From assembly GCF_023065955.2 (NCBI RefSeq), contig NW_026622930.1, positions 20,871,449 to 20,935,448 on the forward strand: 64,000 nucleotides of DNA, read 5' to 3'. Positions 33,923 through 46,113 of the stretch are shown in pieces. The first letter of the stretch is position 1. Each line of letters starts with the position of its first letter. Under the pieces are notes generated by a model. It did no database searches. It was not told the DNA's origin and saw only the letters and a list, made by a program, of their open reading frames with translations. Position numbers and translations under genes: made by a program. This DNA comes from Ursus arctos. Its lineage: Eukaryota; Chordata; Mammalia; Carnivora; Ursidae.

Positions 33923-34147
33923 TTTTTAAAAATAATTTGTTTTTGTGATTGGACTATTTTTTAAAGATTTTTATTTATTTACTTGAGAGAGAGAAAGAGG
34001 GAGAGACAGAATGAGCAGGGGTGAGGCAGAGGGAGAAGCAGACACCCCACTGAACAGGGAGACTGACATGGAGCTCAATCCTAGGGCACTGGGATCAGGA
34101 CCTGAGCCAAAGGCAGACGCTTAACCGACTGAGCCACCCAGATGCCT
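33923..34147 (-). mobile_element. Can-SINE, inverted, with long 3' transduced-like tail
   Basis: The head end is GAGCCACCCAGATGCC. The TSD TTGCATATTCTT occurs at 33911-33922 and 34148-34159 (12 bp, perfect), so about 40 nt of T/A-rich sequence (33923-33963) between the left TSD and the normal AAGATTTTTATTTATTTA belongs to the insertion; it may be a degenerated A tail or a short 3' extension carried with the RNA. Confidence 0.92.
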
Positions 34148-34489
34148 TTGCATATTCTTGTTAACCAAAAAAGTAGCAACCAAATTGAACATTTGTCAAT
34201 ATTCAGATTAGTACTTACATAATTTCATGTTTAATATTTTACATTTTTTTGTTTGGGAATTATTAGCAGTTGGATAATTTTAAGACTATGACTGATTGCA
34301 ATTACTCTTTGTAGAGTTATTGGCAATGGAGAGATTATAGATATTACTAGAAAAATTCTTTCTCATTCATTACGTCTGTTTCTGTACGCCAGCATGTCTC
34401 TATCAGCTCTCAATCTACTGACATTATACCAGGTATGTGACAAGGGTAAACTTATATACCACAGGTACTACTGAAGTACTGTAGGTGGA

Positions 34490-34690
34490 CTATATTGTGC
34501 AAATTAAATACTGATCTTTGGAGCCAGACTGCCTGATTTTGCAACCTCAGCTTTGCCACATATTAGCTGTATGACCTTGGGCAAGTTACTTGCCTCATAC
34601 CTGTCTAATGGGATTAATATACATAAGATACCTACAACAGTGCTTGGCACAAAGTAAGTTCTCAGTAAGGGTTGGCAGTTAATTGTATAC
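34490..34690 (+). mobile_element. MIR SINE
   Basis: 'tttggagccagactgcctga', 'gctgtatgaccttgggcaag', 'ttacttgcctcatacctgtc' and 'cagtgcttggcacaaagtaa' give an almost full-length MIR in forward orientation. Confidence 0.95.
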
Positions 34691-34737
34691 CATATTTATT
34701 ATTGAGGAAATATTAAAGATAGTAGGTTTTGTATAAA

Positions 34738-34912
34738 CCTGTCATTTTTAAAGTGTGGTCTCTGAACCAGAAGCATCAGCATTACCTGGGAACTTGAAAG
34801 AAATGCAAATTCTTAGGCCCTTACTCTGGGGTTGGGAGTCCAATATATGTATTTTAACAAGCCCTTTAGGTGATTCTGATGCACTCTCACATTTGACAAC
34901 CACTACGATAGA
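34738..34912 (-). mobile_element. MER5A hAT MITE, inverted
   Basis: 'taaagtgtggtctctgaacc', 'catcagcattacctgggaac', 'gaaatgcaaattcttaggcc' and 'gtgattctgatgcactctca' match MER5A read on the complement. Ends are TIR-like with 'ttgacaaccact'. Confidence 0.9.
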
Positions 34913-34914
34913 CA

Positions 34915-35045
34915 AAGAGCTCTAGGTAGAAATCAGGGAAACTGGGTTCCCAACTTAGCCTTCTTACTTATAAGTTGCGTGACTTTGGGATATGTTTCTT
35001 AATATTTCTGAGCATCACTCTGAGATCAAGGATGTTGGGTTGATG
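34915..35045 (+). mobile_element. MIR SINE fragment
   Basis: 'acttataagttgcgtgactt', 'tgggatatgtttcttaatat' and 'ctgagcatcactctgagatc' follow the MIR core. It is directly behind the MER5A copy. Confidence 0.65.
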
Positions 35046-36139
35046 CAAATTATGATCAACATAGTAAAACTGTATAAATTCTTGATGATTCTGCTTATTA
35101 CATAAACTCATTCAGGGGTTACTCACATTCATTTAGAAAGTTTCTATTGTTGCCAATGTGTTTTAGTGATATCAACTTCAGATTGTTATGGAATCTCTTC
35201 AAGAAGTTCTACCTTTCCTGTTCTTTTATATTATAGGAGCTAAATCTTTTGAGTGTACCTGTCTGATCTTGTCTTTGCAAATATAAGCAGACTAATCACT
35301 TGCATATACTGGTACAGGAATCTGGTTTGGCTTTGTGATCTCCAGCTAGGTCCATGCCTACCTTCAACTCCAATCTTTGTCTTCAGGAGAAGATAGTCTG
35401 AGATAGATTTCTGGTAATGAAACCAAAGGAGTCTGATTGATTGCTCTAATCCGTAATGTTGTAGTTGACATCTCCATATTAAATAACAAGGAATTGTGCA
35501 AAATAGTGTAAAATGAAGGAATCTGAATGCAAATATGATCCTTTTTTTGAGAGCTCACTCTTCACTCATTTTCTTCTTTAGGAACTGACCATTTTTGTGG
35601 TTTCTAGTCTATTCGGATTTCATCTAAGTCATAATCACAGTTCACAAACACATATGCACATGCACTTACACACACACACACCACCACCACCACCACCACC
35701 AGTGGCACCACAACCACACATACACATCTCTTTTTTTTCCCCCTTTGCTTCCCTAAAGTGAACTGTGGTAGCTATGGTTCTTGTCTGCTTAGCCTGCCTT
35801 TCCTTCATCCTGTTTTCTAGTTATAGAAGTCCTCTTGTTCATAAATCCATTGCACGTGGTTCAAATGGGGCTGACCCCTATCTGCTGCTAGCCACCCACC
35901 ATTCTCTATGCAAAGAAGTGGTCTTCTCACTGGGATCATTAGCAATGAGGACCAGGCAAGCCTAGAGCTACTGGTGCCCATCTTTGTCACCACATTGGCA
36001 AGGCTGTCTGAGAATAAAACCTCTGCAGAGGTAACAGATGGGTGGGGCTGTGAGAAGAATGAAAAGACCTCGGTGATACTATTTTTTAGCTTTAAAATGA
36101 GGGATTGGCCCCTAGTACTGCCAATACATACCATATATT
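35046..36139. other. Mostly unassigned; possible LTR-like part at 35750-36080
   Basis: From about 35940 the text 'ggcaagcctagagctactgg', 'tgtcaccacattggcaaggc' and 'gtctgagaataaaacctctg' resembles an LTR-like mammalian repeat, family unassigned. A (CA)6-(CCA)8 compound microsatellite sits at 35670-35702. The overlapping opposing frames at 35765-36161 are not supported as genes. Confidence 0.4.
35670..35702. repeat. (CA)n-(CCA)n compound microsatellite
   Basis: A short CACACACACA run passes directly into a CCACCACCACCACCACCACC trinucleotide run. Confidence 0.93.
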
Positions 36140-36285
36140 GAAACCTTATTACGTTAGGCATTTTGATACTTTCTATGTATTAACTTCATTTAATAGACAT
36201 GGCAACTCTATTATGTATATTTTTTATCCTTTTGATCTCCATCACTGAGAAAACTGAGTCCCATAAGAACAATTCCATGTAGGCT
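36140..36285 (-). mobile_element. MIR SINE fragment, inverted
   Basis: 'taggcattttgatactttct', 'ttaacttcatttaatagaca' and 'actgagaaaactgagtccca' loosely follow the MIR complement. Confidence 0.65.
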
Positions 36286-36694
36286 AGTGAGAAGTTTTGC
36301 TTACTATTTTAAGTTGGCTTCCATTAATATCTGGCTTAATGGTGAAATCTTAAAAATAGCTTGTCAAATAAATAGATAAACCAAGATCTCTTTGACCTCA
36401 AAATCCATGTCCATAATCACCATCAATAAATCGAAACATTTATTGACTTGAACAACTACCTAAACTCACTGAGTGAGTACCTGAAGTTGTTTCCAGGTGT
36501 AACAGTCCATGTTTCTAAGAAAATCAAAATGGCTAAAAATAGAAATAAATATATACTTCCTTCAGATTCAGCAGGAAAATAGATAGATATCTATCCATCC
36601 ATTCATCCGTCTAGCCATTCATCTGTCTATCTAGTCAGAATTGATCTGAAATTGTCCCATGACATGAGTATCAGAGATTCCTTTTACGGTAACT

Positions 36695-36790
36695 TTTTGA
36701 AAAGTAATCTCTACACTCAATGTGGGGCTTGAACTCATTATTCTGAGATCAAGAGTTGCATGCTCTACCGACAGCCAGCCATGCACCCCT
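36695..36790 (-). mobile_element. Old, truncated Can-SINE, inverted
   Basis: 'actcaatgtggggcttgaac', 'tgagatcaagagttgcatgc' and 'accgacagccagccatgcac' with CCC match the tRNA-like half of the old 'gagatcaagagttg' Can-SINE variant. The tail half and TSD are not visible. Diverged, so an older copy. Confidence 0.85.
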
Positions 36791-37394
36791 GAGATTCCTT
36801 TTGTTTATATCAGAGATCTCATGGTACTGTTCCAGAATTTTAGGTCAAACCATATGAAACCTATACGAAACAACTCATATTCCACCATTTTTTGACCAAA
36901 AAATGGCAATGCCATATATTTTGGCCTAATAAAAAGATTGGGAAGTTATGTGTGTGTATGTACATCTGTAGAATAAAAGAAGTTGTTTTGATACTAAGTA
37001 GATTTTCAGAAGAAGTTACATAGTTAAAATTATCAGTTAAGAATACTCAGCTGAATTATTATACAAGTGTCTTCTGAACATAATGACTACTTTCTTTAAT
37101 ATCCACACTCGAGTCCTTTTAGTTAGCGTAAAGTTGACAGGAAGAAAGGAGCTCTCTTAGGCAATAAATTCCATTTCAAAGAATAGATTTACTTTTACTT
37201 CATAAATGGCTTTTAAAAAAATAAACATCACCCTAAGACTTTCACGGCTAATGCTGCATATTTTTAGCAGAATTCTAGCTTTGCTTTAAAGTTTTAGACA
37301 ACAGATGATGGAAGTTTTCTGTGTTTCAATATAACGGATTGAGTTCACAGGTAAACTGAACTTAATTATATCTCAGCATGTTCTAAAGTCATGA
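36791..37394. other. No gene or recognised repeat
   Basis: AT-rich and unassigned. Confidence 0.45.
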
Positions 37395-37510
37395 TATCAT
37401 CTCCATCCACCCACCCCAGTTCCAAACTTGCCTTTTCTCCAGTTTTCTTCATCTCAGTAAATATCTCCATGAGTTGTTCAAGCCAGAAACTCGGCAAAAT
37501 GTAGGAGTAT
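37395..37510 (+). mobile_element. LINE-2 fragment
   Basis: 'ccagttccaaacttgccttt', 'cagttttcttcatctcagta' and 'tgttcaagccagaaactcgg' match an internal stretch of the L2 3' region. Confidence 0.75.
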
Positions 37511-38072
37511 TTACAACTTTGTCATCAAGAAGTGACTTGCTGTCATTTGCTGTCTACATTCATATTGAAGGAAGCGCTCAGTTTATAGTTAGAAATCTGA
37601 AAGATGTAAATTTTTCCCATCCAAGTTCATGGACCCCAGTTTTGAAACCCTAAAACTCTACTTACAGGGATCCAGTGTCCCAAAGGAGAAAGGTAAAGGT
37701 GCCTTTGGGTGCTGGCAGGGAGAAGAGGAATCCTTCATGCAAGAGAAAGGCTGAAAGGTCTTGGTTCCTAGAGTAGAATCTGCACCTCCCCATCTGGTCG
37801 TGTCTTGGTAGGAGCCAAGACTTGGGAAGGAATGGCTGCTTGGAATATCTAGGAGGCTCCATCATAAACACTGGGGCTCCCAGTTTCAGTAAAGCACCTC
37901 TGTGACCCATTTGCCATGGCTTGAACAACAGGTATTTAGTGGTATAGAGTGGAGGTTAGAGGAGCCTCCCAGAGTGTTTTGCGTTGAGTAGTTACTGGAT
38001 CCTTCCATTCATTCTCTAGTTATAAACTCATGGAAAGGGAGTCACAGAGGAGTAGAAGAGAGGCTCAGAGTT
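37511..38072. other. No gene or recognised repeat
   Basis: Unassigned. The minus frame at 37662-37928 (88 codons) shows no known domain and no start context or splice sites I can support. Confidence 0.45.
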
Positions 38073-38081
38073 CAATTTAAA

Positions 38082-38315
38082 AAATGTTTTTTTTCCATTA
38101 AAAACTGTAATTTTCTTTTTAAAAATTTTAATTCCAGTATGGTTAACATATAGTGTTATATTAGTTTCAGGTATACAATATAGTGATTGAACAATTCCAT
38201 ACATCACCATAGAGAACAAACTGATGGTTACCACAGGGGAGGTGGGGGGAGGGATGGGTAAAATCAGTGATAGGAATTAAGGAATACACTTGTGATGAGC
38301 ACTGGGTGATGTATA
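38082..38315 (-). mobile_element. LINE-1 3' end with 5' inversion (twin priming)
   Basis: Left part (about 38110-38206) is the complement of the extreme L1 3' end: T-rich, then 'aattccagtatggttaacat' to 'attccatacatcac'. The right part (38207-38315) is plus-strand L1 3' UTR immediately upstream in the L1 map: 'tagagaacaaactgatggtt', the G-rich tract and 'gatgagcactgggtgatgta'. The two parts overlap only in GTGATGTAT on the L1 map. CAATTTAAA flanks the whole at 38073-38081 and 38316-38324, so it is one insertion on the minus strand whose 5' part was inverted. Confidence 0.85.
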
Positions 38316-38394
38316 CAATTTAAATTAATTTAAAGAAAAAAATTTTTTTGCACACCTACGGTTTTCTTTTCTTTTAATTTCATACCCACTCATA

Positions 38395-39170
38395 TACTTG
38401 ACTCTTTTTCTTAATCCCCAAACCCAACTAACTGGCCCATCTTTTGATCATACTCCATAAGCTGGACTCTCTCTCCCATCGCTGTGGCCTACCCTACTGC
38501 AGCCCTCTGCTCAGAGTTCACTCTTGCCACTCTCCAGAACACTCTTTACCCTTTAACCAGGGGTGCTGGTTTTCTTTTCAAGACATAAATCTCAAAACTG
38601 TAGGTGGTTTCCCTTTCTCTTAGAATAAAGTCCCAAATCCTTAACCTTGGAATAGGACACTGTCAACTTCTTCTAGCCTCATCCTACTAAGCTTTTCCCT
38701 TGCCTCTCTACAGTTCCTTGATTACGTTTACTATACTTCTCCTATATTCCAGACCATTGCATATACTGTTCCATCCTACTCTTCCCTCCATGGCCAACTC
38801 GTATATAAATGGTACCTCCTAGGATTATGCAGTGCACTACCTATACAGCTCTACATTGCAACCCCATCCCCTGCCTTCTCTCCCTTCCACTCTTCCATAG
38901 AGATATTTTATCTAACCCTCTAAATTAAACCCACTTCCATGTGTTCCAATAGAAGCTGGTACTTCCTTTTCTGCACATGATACTTTAATTGTCATTCCAC
39001 TCTACTCTAATGTCCATGAGAACAAATACCACTTGTGTCTTAGGACTCTTCCTCAGTATCGGTACAGCACCTGACACAAAGCGAAAGCTCATTCATTCAA
39101 TAATATTTCTTAAACACCTCTTATGTGCCTTAGTGTAACACAAACACACACAGACTTAATAAATATTTGT
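38395..39170 (+). mobile_element. Long LINE-2 remnant
   Basis: 'ataaagtcccaaatccttaa', 'ctcatcctactaagcttttc', 'cattgcatatactgttccat' and a near-terminal 'cagcacctgacacaaagcga' followed by ATTCATTCAATAATATTTCT mark an L2 in plus orientation. Heavily mutated, non-coding. Confidence 0.8.
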
Positions 39171-39373
39171 TACTGAGTTTTAGAATTGAGATTGGCCTGT
39201 ACTAAACCATCCACATTTTTAGGGGGTCTGTTCAGTCTTGCTTATATTTTGGCACAATTTCAATCACCCTCTTTATATATTGATCTTACCACTGGCTCTC
39301 TGGAGCTTACCAACTCATGTTATACAACTTATAAAATCATGTGTCTGCTTTCGTATTCAGAAACAATGATCAT

Positions 39374-39538
39374 GGGGTGCCTGGGTGGTTCATTGGTTAA
39401 GTTTCTGACTTTGGCTCAGGTCATGATGCCAAGGTCCTGAGGTTGAGTTGGGAGCCTGCTTCTCCTTCTCCCTCTGCCCCTCCCCCCACTCATGTTCTCT
39501 CTCTTTCTCTCTCAAATAAATAAAATCTTTTAAAAAAA
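39374..39538 (+). mobile_element. Can-SINE, forward, shortened
   Basis: GGGGTGCCTGGGTGGTTCAT starts it; the body is about 25 nt shorter than sister copies between 'ggtcctgaggttgag' and 'ttgggagcctgcttctcc'. Tail AAATAAATAAAATCTTTTAA. Flanks resemble each other (GAAACAATGATCAT and GAAAATATGGTCAT), an aged TSD. Confidence 0.92.
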
Positions 39539-39552
39539 GAAAATATGGTCAT

Positions 39553-40984
39553 TTTGTTACTATTTAAGAAATATACTTTTTCTTTTAATTTCTCCTGCCC
39601 TCAGACTGCATCTAGTTTCCATCCCATAAAATGTCTCTTATTGTGTTTCTAGAGTCCTGACCTTTGTCTTCACAAATATAACTTGCTTTTATCGCTAAGT
39701 TGATTTGCAAGAGAAATGTAATCTAGGCCTTGTCCAATTTCTGATTTGGTTAGATTCCAAAGTTTGTTTGTAAATCTGTTTTCTGGGATTTTGAATGTAT
39801 CTTTCCATAGGGTGGTCAAATTCTGACGCCAAGGCCCCCAAAGCCTATTTCACCTATTCATATAATGGAATTAGGACCAGCTTGAGTTTTGTGTTGAACT
39901 CCGAGGAGGCCATGGCCATCACAGGAGGAGGGTTTTCTCTCTCCAATATGAGTGCAGGGTTTTTTCTAGGTAACATTTTGAAATAGGCGGCTTGCTCCCC
40001 CGCACACCAAACATACATCCTTTCTCACCCCTCTGTGGCTTTCCCTAAAGCCCCTTCATCCTCTGGCCTCATTCATTGCAGTGCTATACCCAGAACCAAC
40101 TTAACCCTAAAAATTCTGTATCGAAATTACCACATCCCCCTTTGCTCATTCTCTATGTGTAGTTCCTCTCCCATCTTTGGAAGACCAAAGGTGGAATTAA
40201 TTCACACTACTGGATAACTGATGGATTTCATTAATTAAGCCAAAATTCTCAGTTATCCCAAATGGAATCTTAGCCAATGAAAATATTCAGGCTGGCTAAG
40301 GAATATGTTTTGGGACACCAAGACATTTATCATTTACTGATTTAAAGGACATTTACTGAGCAACTTTCATGAACTATGCTCTATGTTAAGTTAAATAAAT
40401 TCATGAACTAAGCACTATGTTAAGTTTAAGAGATGATCCTGAAGAATATATGAGCTAATGGGAAGGACAAGTAATTCAGTAGAGTATTTTAAATACTATT
40501 ATAGAAAATGGTCAATTATGAAATTTGGGGTGCTCAGGCTTCTGAGAGGAAGTGACATTGAACTAAGATGTAAATGACAAATGGAAATCTGCCCTCAGAG
40601 TTGGACATTCTGGGCAGAGGAATAACCAGTGCAAAGGCATGGAGGCACAGGAAAGCGTGGTCCATCTGGGGAAATGCAGTCAGCTCAGTATAGACAGACT
40701 ACAGGTTTAAAGAAAGGAAACAGAGAGACATGAAACTGGCTCTGGCCATTCTTTTCCAATAAGTGGCATTTCTCTCCTTATTTGGCATTTTGCAATTCTT
40801 GTCTTCTTTTACCTATATATGAGAGCTTCTCAAAAAATCTACATTTGAAATATTCTCAATGACTCTGAAGGCAATTGCAGAGGGGATCTTGGACCTAAGA
40901 GCTGTGGGGGCCCGAGCACAGCCATTTTTACGTATGGTGTTTGTAAGTTCCTTTCTTACTCTTACTCTTTGGTGCAGAGATCAA
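39553..40984. other. No gene; one ancient repeat-like part
   Basis: The stretch around 40330-40670 ('catttactgagcaactttca', 'cagtgcaaaggcatggaggc') resembles the same unnamed mammalian repeat seen at 31475-31600. The rest is unassigned. Confidence 0.45.
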
Positions 40985-41166
40985 ACATGAATGTGCTTGA
41001 GAATTATCTACGCTATTTGTTTGAAACTCATATTCTCAGGCCCCATTCCCAGTGTTTTGGTTCCACTGAATTGAAGCGTCATCTGGAAACAGATTATTAA
41101 CAGGCCCACAGGTAATGTGGATCCAAGCTGTCCTGGGCGACCTTTTGAGAAATAACAGTGGAGTCA
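40985..41166 (+). mobile_element. MER5A-type hAT MITE
   Basis: 'tctcaggccccattcccagt', 'acaggcccacaggtaatgtg' and the end 'cttttgagaaataacagtgg' follow the MER5A order in forward orientation, diverged. Confidence 0.75.
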
Positions 41167-43764
41167 GGCAGGGCTTTTAGCTTAAACTATAAAGTAGGAC
41201 AGATGTCCCTTTGTATACTCCCTTCCCTCCTCATGTACTCCTGATGCCTCAAGCTGCCCTTGGATTACTTAGAACTCTACCAGGGTTCACCCAGCCATTA
41301 CCCTGATGTCCAGTCCTGTTCCTCCACCATCCAAACTTACCATCCTATAAAATCACAGAATATTAGCAGAACATTAGGACTGGCTGACACTTGTAATGTG
41401 GGTAAAAGCAAGGCACTGCCCAAATTCATTTCCCTTCTTAGTTTACCTTTGTAATCCCCAAGTGCCCTTGACATTCCACCAACTATGAGAGCCTATAAGC
41501 TTTATTCCCTTGATATTCCCATCTCTTTTGTTATTAAAAGTTAAGGAGGTGACATTCACACGCTGGGTTTCTAGTGCACATCTAACAGTATAACTGTGTT
41601 GGGATAAAACAAACTGAAGTTTTTTTGCCGGTCTTGAAAACTGTACACTAGAAATTTAATATAACATTTTAAATTGACAATAATTACTTTCCCCCTCTTT
41701 TTTGTTCTCCTTTACCACAAAACAGAATTCTCTATCATTTTCCCATTCAACTATCCAACTTCTTTGCCAGCCTCAGGTTTTCAGAGCTATTTTTTAAAGA
41801 AGCTTTTTAGATACAGTGCAGAACTTTATGGCAAGAAAACTCAATGCTTATTTAAAGTTTCTCAAACAAAGGGATTTATGTTGTTTGCAAAGTCCAATTT
41901 CTATGCTTCAAAAAATAACACGTGACTTAGAGAGGTTTTGAGTTTATATCAAAACAATGATCATGATCCTAATACTCAGAACCAGACCATTTCTGTGTTC
42001 ATACCACATAAACAGATTTTAAGAACTCTATCCCCGATACTCAAATCACAAGTCTAGGAAACTGAAATGAAAATTAGGATCAGGTGAAGGTTTATTTTTA
42101 AGGAACATTTGATCCGAAACAAAGTTAAACTTAAAGCATAAATTCTGTTCTTCCTGACACCCTAGTTTCTCCCCATCATTACAGTTGGCCAAAACTATCT
42201 ATATGAAGAACCAGGTCTTTGGAAGGCATGTAGGAAATAACTTTTTGAGATTGTGTTCCACTAACACACCATGACTGATTGCAGCAGGAACTATGACCAG
42301 GTCTCCAAGTCATTTTAAGTGTCCTACTTGGTGTGGGAATTCTATGACAAAGTTTGTTAGCCTTATTTTGGCTGTCAACCAAAATGCTTCCATCCAATGA
42401 AACTGTGGCAATCAAAACATCTTAAAGAGTCCAGTAGCATTAACAGTATAGTGCCATTGTTCAATCAAACCTTTAGAGCTTGCATAGACAAGTCCAGGGA
42501 GTGCTAAGGATGAGAGGAAGAAGAGGAGAAGGAAAGTGGAGAAGGAATCTATGAAAGACTATTTTTCATGGATTTTACCAGGATTTTAATATACATTATC
42601 TCGTTTGTTCTCCTTTACTCCCAGGTACAAACTCCCCACTTCCTAGACTCTGACACCCAACAGAAAGATAGTTATTATTTGACATCTCGCAAATCAGCCA
42701 GTGAACCTCTAAAGTCATGGATTAGCTGCTGATACCCAGCACTTTCTCTGGTCTAACCCTTAAACTCAGCTCATCTGGTTTCCACCCGGGGAGACAAACA
42801 CTTGCTAAAGGCAGACCTTCTAAGGGCTCTGAGGAGGACCATCCCTGATGTTGTTTTGACTCTTCTTCAAGGCTACAACCAAATGAAGAACAGCTCTTTC
42901 TCACAAAGGGGCTGAAAAACCTTGATAGAGAACAGATCTCCAAGTGGCTTTTGGGCTGAAATAACTGGGCCAACAGAATATTTTAGAAATGTTTATTTCA
43001 CTTCTCAAATTAAGATGAATTTTATAGACCCATTTCTCATGGGTATATCCATTTTAATCCTAAATTAAGGATTAGTACATATTTTTTCCACAAATCACTC
43101 TATGAGTGGAAATAATCCCACCAATATCATGACCCAAAAGGTTAATACATGAAAATCCTTTCATCAAGAAGTAGGATTATACTCTATCCCAAATCAAGCC
43201 AAGTAAATATAGATGATGCCAGACCACTAAATAATGTTTTCTTGGACTTTAAAAGGGCAGAGTAAATATCACTCTTTGGGCCATTTGTGTGGTCTGCTAT
43301 GAAGAGTAAGCTGTGAGGTCCAGGCCAGTCACTTACTCTCCCAAAAAACCAGTGCCCAGTGTCATGAGAACTTGGTTCATAAAGGCCTTAACTCATAACA
43401 GAGTATAGTGGACAATAAAGAGTGGCTATAATTTTTCATTGGTTTGAAAACTCCTAGAGGACAGGGTATGTATGTTTATCTTTGTAGCAACTATGTTTAT
43501 CACAATGGTGATTATTTAATAAATCCTATATAAGCATACGTTCATCAAAAAAAAATGCCTGAATGTCTCTGTAGTCATGTACATCTGTTAAGATTTTCCT
43601 CGCAAGAACTACATAGGAAAAAAAAAAAAACTTAATTCATATTTTCCAGGGGACTTTTCAGTGTCATTGAAACAAAGAAATTAACTTCTTCCTAGAAGTT
43701 ACTACTTATGACTAAAAATTCTAATTACTATTCCTTTTATGCCATAAATGTTGTACCACAATTT
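41167..43764. other. 2.6 kb without gene or clear repeat
   Basis: No confident repeat. A possible L2 tail is near 43450-43525 ('ctagaggacagggtatgtat' to 'tttaataaatcctatata'). The small frames show no domains. This is one of the window's repeat-poor stretches. Confidence 0.45.
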
Positions 43765-44060
43765 TAAAAACTTGATAAAGTAATATAAAAGCTGGTTCTT
43801 TGAAAAAATCTAATGAAATAGACAAACATCTAGCAAGATTGAACAGGAGAAAGGAGAAAGCATAATACATAATTGTATTAGGAATTGTATCCGTAAATGG
43901 ATAAAGAGGTTACAACTACACATATTATAAAAATTTATAAAAATAAAAAAGTACCTTTATCTTTGTAAATTTTAAAAAGTAAATGAAATTGATAAGTCTC
44001 TAGAAAAAAATAACCAAAAATAAAAATAGAAAAAACTGAATAGAAAAATAATGATTAAAT
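43765..44060 (+). mobile_element. Old LINE-1 ORF2 remnant
   Basis: 'aaaagctggttctttgaaaa' and 'gaaatagacaaacatctagc' are the conserved L1 ORF2 segment upstream of the reverse transcriptase, with indels and stops. It is older than the 14665-17645 copy. Confidence 0.82.
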
Positions 44061-44879
44061 TTCACCTATCCATCTATCCCCATCCCCCCAAAAGGCACCA
44101 GCCTGAATGGATTTACAATTTACAAAACCTTCAAGAAACTGATAATCTCCTACTTGTACAAATCATTGCAGAAAAAAAGGAAGAAGGAACAGAAGTGAGG
44201 GAGAGAAGGAAAGATGAAGGAAGAGAAGAAAAGAGAACAAGAAAGAAAGAAAGGAAGGTATCTTGACTTATGAAGCTCATACACTCTTGATACTAAAAGT
44301 AGACCTGAGTAGTACAAGAAGAAAAAGCCCAACCCAATCATGCTTAATTTCTACCGTTAGCTAATTGGATGCTCTCATTTGGGCCTTTGAATCTTGAGAA
44401 GGAGACCACAAGATGTAAGAACAGTGGGGAAGTGTTGTTCTGGTAGCTGTGGCAGTGACCACGATGGAACCTGCACTCAGTGCCAAGAGGCAGCAATGGT
44501 TATAATGGTGTCCTTGGCAGCATCCTTGGAAATGGATGTGTCCAACTTCAGATGAAGTTAGTCAAGGTGAGCTTCTGTGACTTCTAACTCCAAATCTGGA
44601 CTGATACACCTCATAACAGGGGGATTAGTGAAAAATAGAGCAAACTTGATACTTAATAGGGAAACTTTAGTAGCACTGCCTTTAAGGTCAGGAAGAGAAG
44701 GTGCTACTATTCGACACTGGACTAGAGGTCCTAATCAATGCACTAAGACTAAGACAAAAATTTAGTAATTAATACTGGAAAAGAAGAAACAGAATAATTG
44801 TATTTATATATCTTTCTGTAGGGAAGATCGAAGTTCAGCAGAATTGGTGCAAACAAGATTAATAAACAGTCATCACTAG
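44061..44879. other. Unassigned, interrupts an old L1
   Basis: An AG-rich run at 44170-44260 and unassigned sequence between two L1 segments in the same orientation. It may be a later insertion into one L1 or lost L1 sequence that I can no longer recognise. Confidence 0.4.
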
Positions 44880-45780
44880 CACTCATATACCCACAAAAAT
44901 CATTTAAAAATATAATTTTTAAGAAGTCTCATAAAAAAATAAAAACACAAGTACAAGATAGTTAAAAATAAATGAAAGACATATAAGACCTCAATGGAGA
45001 AAATTATTAGATTTGATAGGAAGTTAGAGATATATTCAGCCATACCACAATTTAAATTATCTCTCTAATAAAAGATTGCATAATTAAAGTTAACTGACCA
45101 GAATATAACTTCCTAGTTAATACATATATTTAAGTTAAAGGGCAAGTTATGGGCTAGAAAAAGGTATTTACTAATTGTATACCAAAGCATAATTACCCAG
45201 GATATATAAAGAACACTTTGCAGCAGTAAAAAGATAAGGCAATAAACACACAAGTCAAAGTTAAAATGATTAATAAACATGGAAAATGCTCAACCTCGTT
45301 AGTCATCAGGAAAATGAGAGTAAGAATACTATTGATCAGATTGGTAAATATATAATACCTGAAGATATGGTTAGGATATATAAAAATAGGAATTTTCATA
45401 CACTTAGGAATGAATTCTGCTACAAACATTCTAAAAAGTAATTTGGTGGTTTGCTAAAATTGAAGTTAACTATAACTTACAACCCAACAAATCATCTTTT
45501 CTAGATATATAGCCCAAAGAAACAGATACAAAGTGACACACAGAAGAGTGTACAAGGATGTTCACTTCAGCATTCTTTACCAGAGTCAGGAGCCACTTTT
45601 AAGTCCATCAATAGGGAAATGGATAAATTCTGGTATAGTTACATGATAAAGTACTCTGCATCCATTATAATAAACTAGACTATATGCATCAACATTAATT
45701 TCTCCTGAACTCATGTATGGAGTCAAGAAAATAAGCTGCACAATGATACACAAAATATTATACCATGTAAATAAAATCTT
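44880..45780 (+). mobile_element. Old LINE-1, ORF2 end and 3' UTR
   Basis: 'gatatataaagaacactttg', 'aaacatggaaaatgctcaac', 'gttcacttcagcattcttta' and 'ccatcaatagggaaatggat' are the order of the L1 ORF2 C-terminal region. It is strongly mutated and probably belongs to the same insertion as 43765-44060. Confidence 0.8.
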
Positions 45781-45795
45781 AAATTACAAAACCAC

Positions 45796-45961
45796 GGGGT
45801 GCCTGGGTAGCTATGGGTTAAGCATCTGACTCTTGGTTTCAGCACAGGTGATTATTTCAGGGTCGGGAGATCGAGCCCTGCATTGGTTCTGCACTCAGTG
45901 CAGAGTCTGCTTGGGATTCTTTCTCCCTCTCTCTCTCAAATAAAAAAATAAATCTTTAAAA
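45796..45961 (+). mobile_element. Can-SINE, forward, older variant
   Basis: GGGGTGCCTGGGTAGCTATG head, 'gcatctgactcttggtttca' and tail AAATAAAAAAATAAATCTTT. Flanks AAATTACAAAACCAC and AAATTATAAAACTAG are an aged TSD. It inserted in or beside the old L1 tail. Confidence 0.93.
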
Positions 45962-46113
45962 AAATTATAAAACTAGTCTATGGTATCTATGGATATGACA
46001 TATATGATGCAACTACAAAATAAAGATGATGCATGTCAACTGTAGCAAAGGAAGACCTAGAGAAGGAAGGAAGGAATGGAAATGGAACCAAGAAGAACTC
46101 AACTGTAACATTT

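Noticed and set aside
35765..36161. Possible exon pair with opposing 66-114-codon frames
   Set aside because: The text resembles an LTR-like mammalian repeat and no consistent splice signals border the frames.
38082..38315. Two independent head-to-head L1 insertions
   Set aside because: One shared 9-bp flanking repeat and breakpoints contiguous on the L1 map fit a single twin-primed insertion better.
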